From NCBI RefSeq assembly GCF_947623445.1, contig NC_135247.1, positions 4,528,501 through 4,592,500 on the forward strand: DNA of 64,000 nucleotides. Direction: 5' to 3'. Under the pieces are notes generated by a model that was not told the origin of the DNA, made no database searches, and was given only the letters and a program-made list of their open reading frames with translations. A program made the position numbers and the translations under genes. The DNA comes from Clavelina lepadiformis. Taxonomy: Eukaryota > Chordata > Ascidiacea > Aplousobranchia > Clavelinidae. Numbering within the stretch: the stretch's first letter is position 1; each line of letters starts with the position of its first letter. Below are positions 56,460-64,000 of this stretch, in pieces.

Positions 56460-58266
56460 ATGGAGAAACTTGCCGACATACTTTCAACTGAAGAAATCAA
56501 ATTGATGAAAACAATTGAAGAAACGAAATTGCCAGAAAATCCTCAATTGGAATTGTGGAAGGGTTATCAAATTATACCAGCAATTTCTCCTCAAGTGATA
56601 GAATACTTTAATGACAACTTTCCTATAAGAAAAGGAGACGTTTTCATCTGCTCTTATCCTAAAACAGGTAAAAGCGCTTCCGGAAAACGCTTTTTTGGCG
56701 ACAACTCGATTTTAATGAAATTACTTACTTGGAATTACAGGGTCTAATTGGACGTACGAAGTTGTAAGACAAATTTTATTCCAAGATAAAGAATCAGATG
56801 AAATGACTAAAATTCTTCCATATACTTTTAAAATATTGGGTCGAGGTCCAAGTATGTTATTTTGTGTCTGATTTTTATCTTATCCTCAGAAGCGATGTTT
56901 ATTTTTAACAAAACAGATCAGATCAATAAAATTTTTGATTTCTGCCTCCTAGAAGGTGATCAATAATACCATGAACAAAATCAATTTAAAAAGTATTGGC
57001 AACAGGTGATAAATACAAGATTTGGGAGAAATTGCCATTGTCACGGCGGTTGTTTTACACACACTTGCCGCCTCAGCTGATGAATTTAGAGAAACTCAAA
57101 AAAGCAGGCGCAAAAGTAATTTGCTTTATTTAGTTTTGAAACAAAATGTTACAGTATAGTATAAATGATCATATTTGGTGTAGATTGTCTACGTTTGTCG
57201 GAATCCCAAAGACCAAACGCTGTCCTGGTACAGATACGGTCAAAAACTTCCGTGGGCAAAGCATGAACCAATGAAATCTATGATTGGACTTGGATGGAAC
57301 AAGTTTTACGAACATTGCATTAAAGGCATGTATTTTTGTTTATATACATGTCATATATCAAGAAAAAATGTTGATTAAGGCGCCCATATTAATTTCATCA
57401 AACCAACAAGATCAATACCAAATGAGAATTTTTTTAATACGTCCAACATCGCATAAACATGAAATATACATTGCAGAAGAACGTATTCCTTTTATGAAAT
57501 CATTCTAGTCATTTTAAACTTATTTCGATGAAGATATTATTTTATTATTAAAATAAAAACGATTCCTGTTGACATAACTCTAACCATGCAGCATATGTAC
57601 TGTAATTCATGAAGGAGACTTCCCACAAAACAACAAGCCTGGTGAATGGTATCCTGAGCACATACAAGAGTGGTACAAACAAAAAGACGATGTTGAGATT
57701 CGTTTTGTCTTTTATGAAGACATGAAAAAAGTGAAGACTTATACGTCTTAATTACAATAAATCAATATAATACACTTATACTACATATATACAGAAAAAG
57801 ATGCTTTTCTTATATCCAATTTATACTGTATGATCGTGATGGGTTAATTTAAATCAAATTCAACTTCCTTATATACAGTAGTTAAAAACTATTGCAAATG
57901 TTTCAGAATTTAACACAAGAAGTGAAAAAGTTGAGCGAATTCTTGGACGTTTCCCTTGCAGAAGATGTATCAAGAAAAATAGCTAAGAAATGTACTTTCA
58001 CAACTATGAAGAGAAACGTTCTCTCTGAAACCACACAAAGTGCAAAGACAATTGCAGGTGTTATGGTGAAAGGTAGGTCAACAGATGTACAGAAATATTT
58101 CAAGGAACTATCAAAAGAAAACGTTATGCAAACAGCTTAATCTTTTCAATCAGGTGAGGTTGGTCGTTGGAAAAATTATTTCACTGCAGCACAATCTCAA
58201 CAAATCGATGACATCATTGAGAAGAAATTGGCGACAACACAAATTACTTTCACTTATACTTTATAA
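56460..58266 (+). CDS. Cytosolic sulfotransferase, SULT-4 (7 exons, 321 aa)
   Basis: Exons 56460-56667, 56741-56851, 57006-57115, 57184-57325, 57615-57730, 57907-58072, 58154-58266; lengths 208, 111, 110, 142, 116, 166 and 113 follow the cluster plan and the stop is TAA. Motifs: SYPKTGSNW, FYTHLPPQL with catalytic His, CRNPKDQTLSWYRY. The second PAPS motif is altered: VMVKGEVGRWKNYFT, with Val in place of the Arg of RKGxxGxWK. Since that Arg contacts the 3'-phosphate of PAPS in characterised SULTs, PAPS affinity may be lowered. Intron 4 would have to start with GC (GCATGT), a weak non-canonical donor; SULT-3 has GT at the same place. An AG acceptor-like site (CACTTGCAG) lies 50 nt before the ATG. 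Confidence 0.88.
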
Positions 58267-60426
58267 TGGAAATCAATACTTGCAATAGTTTGCAAAACTT
58301 AATACTGTAGTGTTGAGCCAAAATATGACATTTCAGCAATTTTCAAGTATATTTCAGCCTAACTTATGCATGCGACCTGGAATTTTGTAACACGTCATTT
58401 GTTAGGGTAATTCCCGGATTGAAAAACAACATCGGCTATCCTGGCGTTTGATTGGTCTAACAGACAATTTTAAAGCATCAGTATGTAGGACCTCTAACAT
58501 TTTCAATCGGAATATTCAACCTCGGACGAATCCTAAAAAATACTATAAGACGTAGGCGTGATGAAATGTTTAAAAGGATTATTCGTAAGCGGTAGCTCGG
58601 CTTTTACGTTCAATACCTAGTTTTACATGTTTTTAAATAAATAGTTTTACATAGCCTTAAAATGTTTTGGATTATCAAAGAAGCAAGGAGTGTTTATTAC
58701 AAATATGTCATTTCAAGAAATGCATTAGGCTATGAGCAATATCTGTTTTAGCAAAGTCAATTTTATGGCAAGAATACCATGAAGAAGAAATGATATAGAC
58801 ATTAAACGAAAAACGTATAAATATCTTTATATGAAAAAATAACAAACTACGCTCGAAAAGCAAGAATTTGTTGATACGTGGACAAGAATAAACTTCAATA
58901 ATAAACTTTACGGGTATAAGTTGGCCAGACATAACCTGATACATAAAGGCTTTAATCAATAAATTCAGAAATTAAAATTATTTAACCAAGCGTTAGAAAA
59001 AACAATAAGACCAATAACAGCCTACGCACTATAATTGTATGATATGACTGCGTGATAGTTTCGTTAAAGATTTATTTTCAAAACGTCTGAAAATTCAAAA
59101 ACTGTGTCTTAAACTAACACGAAGTGGCAAAATCCCATTATCTAATAACTTACTTGTTCCACTCTGTATAGAATTACTGGCGATTGATTGTCAGTTATTC
59201 TAAGTTAGGTATAAATATAAGCATACATTTCATTTCGAGTTATTTAATAACGCTTTGTAAGCGCAAAAGGGCTTCGAACGTTTTGGATGGAATGATCATA
59301 CGCGTAGTATTACGCCCATTTAAAAAAAAATTTGGCCCACTCTGAAGTCTAAACTATCCCTAATAGTCCACACCTCTGGGCTTGTTAGTATAATCACGGT
59401 TTTGTAGCATGTTGAACAAGGTTTAATTGCATACACCATAAGAAACTGAGTTGCATAGTTAAGAAAACATACTTTGCCTTTATCGTTGCTTACTGTACAT
59501 CAAAACGTTTTTTATGCAACTGGATAAGGTTTTTGCTATAACGATAAACGTCTTATTCGAGGATAATTAAAAACCGATTTCAGGTTAATAGGCTACCTAC
59601 GTTTTAATATGCTGTAATGCTTTTCGCATCCTTATCACAAACTATATATATAGGCCTACTGTAGCTGAGACAAGCAAACTATTACACTGTACGACGTATT
59701 CACTCCACAAGTTAATATTGAGGCTTTGTAGAAATTACAGTTAAGTTCAATAAATAGGCATTTGCTTTATGTAAAGTGCAAGCATTCATGAATCAATCAT
59801 TAATATTAATTATCTTCTCCTCAATTCGGTGTATTAAAAATTATAAATAATGATATAAATAATTATTTTAAGGTAACATCGAGATAATATTACCTGTGTT
59901 ATGAATGATTGTTGCAACTTGCAAGCGACTAAGTTAATTACCACAAGTAATAATAACGTTCAACTGTTAATTTTGCATTCCGATCATAAGTGCATTATAA
60001 TTCATTCATGTATATTTCAGTACAAATACTTTGCAACGTTTACTTTGGAACTAAATTTCAAAATGAAAAAAATGATAGAGATATCATGAAACTTGTCAGA
60101 TACGAGATGTCGTATATGGTGCACAACCGAATTGAATGCTAGTTAATAAAGAAAATTAAAGTATTTGCTACTCAAATACCTAATTACATTTAAAATTAAC
60201 AAAATTAAAGCTATTAATAAACATCTGTTTTAGAAAAAACAAAAGGTAAAACATAAAAATAGCATTTTTCCTAGACAGTAAAAATTTGCAGAAAAGATTG
60301 AATGTGATCTTAGTTGAAACAGCATTGGGCTTATAATGTTCGCATTGTAAAAGGTAGCTACCAAAAATGCAGTCACGAGAAATATTATGCATTTTGGAGT
60401 CCATTTTGAATATGATCAATAGTTAG
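58267..60426. other. Intergenic region between convergent SULT-4 and SULT-5
   Basis: AT-rich, with no exon I can support on either strand. Small ORFs (58708-58959 -, 60180-60419 -) lack splice context and recognisable domains. Confidence 0.5.
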
Positions 60427-61991
60427 TTAGATTTTATAAATAAATTGAATATCTGTGGCAGCCAATTTCTCCCTCATTATTTCGTCGACTTTTTCAGACT
60501 GAGCAACTGTAAAGAAATCCTTCCAACCACCAACTCCACCTGTAAATTTTAAAAATTCAATCTATGTGTAAAATTTGAAATACAAATTTTATGTTGTTAG
60601 GCAAGATACCTTTTCTCATGTTAATATGCTTTGTTATAGCATGTTCTTCTGATAATGCTTCCTTCATATTGTCAAAAGTACATTTGTGAGCAATAGTTTC
60701 AGCTGTCTCGGATGAAATCGGTACTTCTAAGAAGTCTGCTAGATTCAACACTTCTTTTTGTAAATCCTACAATAGACAATATTAGACATATCATAAATTA
60801 AATTACCAAACGGATAGCCATGGTAGAAAACGGCTATATTTACACTATTCAATAGTATTACCTTTTTCAAGTCCTCATAGTGTAGAAAGCAGATATTCTT
60901 GTAATCTTTGTGTTTATACCATTCAAGTATATGTTCTGGATACCATTCACCTGGTTTTGAATTCATCGGATAATCGCCTAACAATAACAAAAATGTTAGT
61001 TACCGGTACTTCTGCATATCCTGAGTGTGGTGATTCACTTTACCTGAAACAACATGCTCAAAGTATTTATCCCACCCTGAGCTATGCATATGTTGTTGGT
61101 CTTTAAACAAATCTGCTGGTAGTCTCTGCATAAAATGGTACCAGGATACAATTGCATCTTTCGGGTTGCGAAGCACGTAGATCACCTGGGTAGACACTTG
61201 TTTTTATCATCCAGAAACGGTCAGAACCTAGCCTACACTTTTATTTCTGCTTATAAATAACAAACAAGCTATTTGACGTGTATAAAAAAGTGGGCTTATT
61301 CAAGTAAGCCCAACTCCACAATTTATCTTTCTATTTTGCTTGACTTAAATCATTGCATTAAAAAGTGCACACTTATTTTAGTATATCTACTTTTTTTAAT
61401 ATAACTTTACACAGACGAAAGATATGATGAGCAAGTCAACATACTGTATGTTTATTTTAACTGCAACAACCTGCCACAAGTGATGTGCTGGTTAAACAAT
61501 TTACATAATCAGTCAGTGCATATAGATAAAAATTCTAAAAATTTTGCAACGTTTGATACTAGCAAATATGGTCAAATAAACATTTTTACGGTTATAGATA
61601 ACGCTTTATCGCTAAATCAACTATATATATATTCCTTCTCACTAACCTTTGCATTGACATGCTTCAGTTTTTCTACATTAATAAGTTCTGCTGGCATGTG
61701 GGTGGATAGAATTCTTCTGGTTAGCGGAAGTTCATCCAAGAAATCAAATACTTCACCTGCACAATTTACAGATACAGTAGAAAGTTCTTTGAATGTAAAC
61801 ATCACAGAGTTCAAACCATTAGTCCATAAACAATATTAATAAGAAATGAAAAAGTTAGACATTATGCAAAAAGCCAAACCTACATGGTGGTAGTGGTAGT
61901 TCCAAAAACGCTGGCAAAAGTTTAGAGAGCTTATAAATGTCTTCATCCTGATAAAGGATTTGTCTCACTATTTCATGCACCCAGTGCGTTC
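60427..61991 (-). CDS. Cytosolic sulfotransferase, SULT-5, exons 2-7 (exon 1 not in view)
   Basis: Minus-strand exons, 5' to 3': 61884-61991, 61647-61756, 61044-61185, 60862-60977, 60610-60766, 60427-60539, ending TAA at 60429-60427. Visible motifs: GTHWVHEIVRQILY (end of the P-loop), LSTHMPAEL with catalytic His, RNPKDAIVSWYHFMQRL, GWDKYFEHVV, and MRKGGVGGWKDFFTVAQSE. Phases match the other cluster members, and exon 2 starts in the phase that needs an upstream exon ending in TyrProLysThrGly. No such exon was found from 61992 to 64000, so it lies beyond the window or is lost. Intron 1 holds a hAT MITE (62084-62579) and a transposon-like ORF. The protein is the most diverged of the cluster and lies in opposite orientation. 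Confidence 0.9.
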
Positions 61992-62083
61992 CTTTAGTTA
62001 TACATATACAAATTAAAATATTTCAATAAATACAGTGGGTAATGTATCACAAATTTCAAACAAACTAAACCCATTCTTTATAC

Positions 62084-62579
62084 CAGGGATTCCCAACATG
62101 TGGTAAGCGTACCGAAGGTCTTCCAGGTGGTATGAATAAAAGTTCTATTTTTTCACAAAAACCTGGATTCACAGCTTTCTAGTTTACTTGTCGGGTTTTC
62201 TTTGGAAATCAATAAATTTTCCTGAAGTCTTATTGTTTCGTAACAATACGATCTTAAAATACAGGTCATGTCAACAGAGAGCGTTACTTCTCATAAGCGT
62301 TATAGATATGAGGTCGAATGATTGCTCATAAGTGTTACTTCTCTAACAACTTCATAGTAATTCTATGAAAGTATTGGTGGTAATGCAGGTATGTGTGCAG
62401 CGTAAATGCAGACATGCACGTAATGTTGTGTAAAATAATAATGCAGGTAATGGTAATGTATATTATTCTTCTGAATAAACTAAGATTAGATCCAATTAGT
62501 TGTTCTGCAAGTAGTCGTACGTGTTGACAATACAGGGTGCCAAAGTGGTACGAGATAGTAAAAAGGTTGGGAACCCCTG
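62084..62579. mobile_element. hAT-superfamily MITE (496 bp)
   Basis: Starts CAGGGATTCCCAAC and ends GTTGGGAACCCCTG, an inverted repeat with one or two mismatches. Flanks are CTTTATAC (62076-62083) and CTTTATAT (62580-62587), an 8-bp target duplication with one mismatch. CAGGG-TTCCCAACC termini are widespread in animal hAT elements. It has no ORF and sits upstream of SULT-5 exon 2 on the minus strand. Confidence 0.87.
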
Positions 62580-63441
62580 CTTTATATGTTCCACTACATA
62601 ATATCTACTTCTATGAATCATTTATGAATAATTTAAAACCATTCTGGGCTTACAATATATTTTATGCGACTCACTGCATAAAATAGTGTATAACTATTGA
62701 GTCATTCCATGTATAATCAACCAATTTTTTTAAAATTTGTAACCACTACTCTTGGATTTTGATAATTTCAATATATGTTATAGACCTTGGAAAAAGCCGA
62801 AGATTAAAAAAAAAATCTTGAAAATATCTCCAGGCGTTTTCGAGTTATTCAAATTTGAAATTTTCGCCACACGATGGCCTTTGGCTAGTGAGCACTGGTC
62901 ACGCTTTATGATTTTCTTTAATATCTTTATTTCTGAAGGTAGAATAATGAAACAAATGTTGAATTTACCATTTTTGGGGTCAAGGAATTCATTTAAGCAC
63001 ATAAAAAACCTATATCACACCTCCTTCATGGAGTAAATTAAGTTTTTTCATTAAAGTCAAAGTTCAAGTTTACGATGCAATTACAAAAATAGCAATCGCA
63101 TTGGAAACATAATTTTTGCACTTTTGTGTAGCATGGTTCATGTATTTTCATGTATCCAAAAATTGGAAACTTGTTTTTTGTTCTTTAGGAATAAAGTTGC
63201 TTTTAACAGCAAGCACGATTTTTAAGATTCTTATAAGATATAAAATGCAGATTTGAGCAATATCGTATAACTGGTCATGCATATATGCAAGGTTGAAATT
63301 CCAAGGCACCAACTGCTAGTGTTTAAAGATTATTCACCAAAAACATTAATTACTGCCTGCTAAAGGTGCACTCTGAGAGAGGTTACAGTAAATTTGACTT
63401 CCTTTTTGAACTTTAATTTTGCCTACTCCTATTTTGATTCT

Positions 63442-63474
63442 TATTATTTTATTATTATTATTGTTATTATTATT
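63442..63474 (+). repeat. (TTA)n microsatellite
   Basis: A run of TTA/ATT triplets with one GTT interruption, just upstream of the ORF at 63487. Confidence 0.85.
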
Positions 63475-63486
63475 TTGATTTCATCT

Positions 63487-64000
63487 ATGTATGAAAATGA
63501 TGAATTTACCCGTTTAATTCCTGGAATTAAAGATTATGTAAGTGTTTTCAAAAATGTTCATAAGCAAAAGAGGCTCATTTTGTGTAATTTGAAGGAATTA
63601 TATGCCACATTTTGTGAAAAATATCCCGAGCTGAAGATTGGATTCTCAAAGTTTTGTTCCCTCCGTCCCAAATGGTGTGTCCCCGTATCGTCCAAAGGCA
63701 GTCATTCTGTCTGTGTGTGCATCCAACATCAAAATTCAATCCTTCTGGTTAATGCTACCAACAACAATGAAACATACAAAACATTGATTGACAAAATAGT
63801 GTGCAGCACGGAGAACAAAATGTGCGTGTTGCATCGTTGTGAACAATGTCTTGGGTTTCAAGCACTAGAAGGCTTTTTGCTTGCACAGTATGATGAGGAA
63901 CTTGATGATGAAGTCCAATGCCAACAATGGAAGTCTACAGACACGATGGATCTTATCACGGTGTTAATGACGAGATATGAATGGATTCAAGAAATTGTAA
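63487..64000 (+). CDS. N-terminal part of a repeat-associated, probably transposon-derived protein (open to window end)
   Basis: ATG at 63487 opens 171 codons without stop to the edge. The protein has IPGIKDYVSVFKNVHKQKRL, LKIGFSKFCSLRPKWC, SHSVCVCIQHQNSILLVNA, IDKIVC, CVLHRCEQCLGFQALEGFLL and QWKSTDTMDLITVLM. The spaced Cys residues suggest a zinc-binding module. From memory, proteins with this order (KIGFSKF, LRPKxC, SHSVCVCxxHQN, CxxCPG-like) occur in many copies in cnidarian, arthropod and other invertebrate genomes, usually as unnamed repetitive ORFs, presumably transposase-related. Neither family nor catalytic domain is visible in this part. A stop lies about 50 nt upstream in frame. 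Confidence 0.6.
   Translation, partial: MYENDEFTRLIPGIKDYVSVFKNVHKQKRLILCNLKELYATFCEKYPELKIGFSKFCSLRPKWCVPVSSKGSHSVCVCIQHQNSILLVNATNNNETYKTLIDKIVCSTENKMCVLHRCEQCLGFQALEGFLLAQYDEELDDEVQCQQWKSTDTMDLITVLMTRYEWIQEIV

Noticed and set aside
1..64000. CRISPR arrays, bacterial operons or phage genes
   Set aside because: No regularly spaced identical short repeats, and gene structure is eukaryotic throughout.

Overview
This is animal nuclear DNA, most likely from an ascidian tunicate of the Ciona type. The support is AT-rich sequence, genes broken into many short exons with GT-AG introns of about 50-1000 bp, and chordate-type proteins: one CM1 centrosome scaffold, NMNAT2 with its palmitoylation cysteines, SPACA9 and cytosolic sulfotransferases. 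The species is inferred from these features and from general sequence character, not proven. There are no bacterial-type operons, CRISPR arrays or ribosome binding sites. || Layout. 1-4980: debris of Ty3/Gypsy LTR retrotransposons (a pol C-terminus, a stranded gag-like ORF, an LTR-like block, then a 5'-truncated and frameshifted pol ending in a 127-bp LTR). 5.3-26 kb, minus strand: a 52-coding-exon gene for a CDK5RAP2/myomegalin (centrosomin-family) scaffold of about 2,260 residues, starting at 24447 with a CM1 motif and ending in the conserved C-terminal coiled coil. I read every exon and checked the splice phases; all agree except for one apparent 1-nt insertion near 8341. 26.8-33 kb: gene-poor, with a hAT-type MITE, a palindromic TA-flanked MITE and three diverged copies of another repeat. 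33.1-37.1 kb, plus: NMNAT2 (8 coding exons, 351 aa). 39.25-40.88 kb, plus: SPACA9, a microtubule inner protein of cilia and sperm flagella (4 exons, 325 aa). 42.9-62 kb: a cytosolic sulfotransferase (SULT) cluster. SULT-1, SULT-2 and SULT-4 are intact on the plus strand, SULT-3 is a pseudogene with several lesions, SULT-5 is on the minus strand with its first exon out of view, and two isolated relic exons lie between them. 63.5-64 kb: the start of an ORF that looks transposon-derived and runs off the window. || How the genes relate. The five SULT copies share one seven-exon plan with nearly identical exon lengths and phases, so they arose by local duplication followed by birth and death: two copies keep all visible PAPS-binding and catalytic residues, one intact copy has lost the arginine of its second PAPS motif, and one is dead. 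The scaffold, NMNAT2 and SPACA9 are unrelated single genes that act at centrosomes/Golgi, in axonal NAD+ supply and in axonemes. The most unusual observations are a stop-free 105-nt intron in the scaffold gene that would encode a membrane-span-like segment if retained, a 30-nt microexon, the frameshift at 8341, two GC-AG introns, and a 22-bp palindromic minisatellite expansion inside a dying SULT exon.
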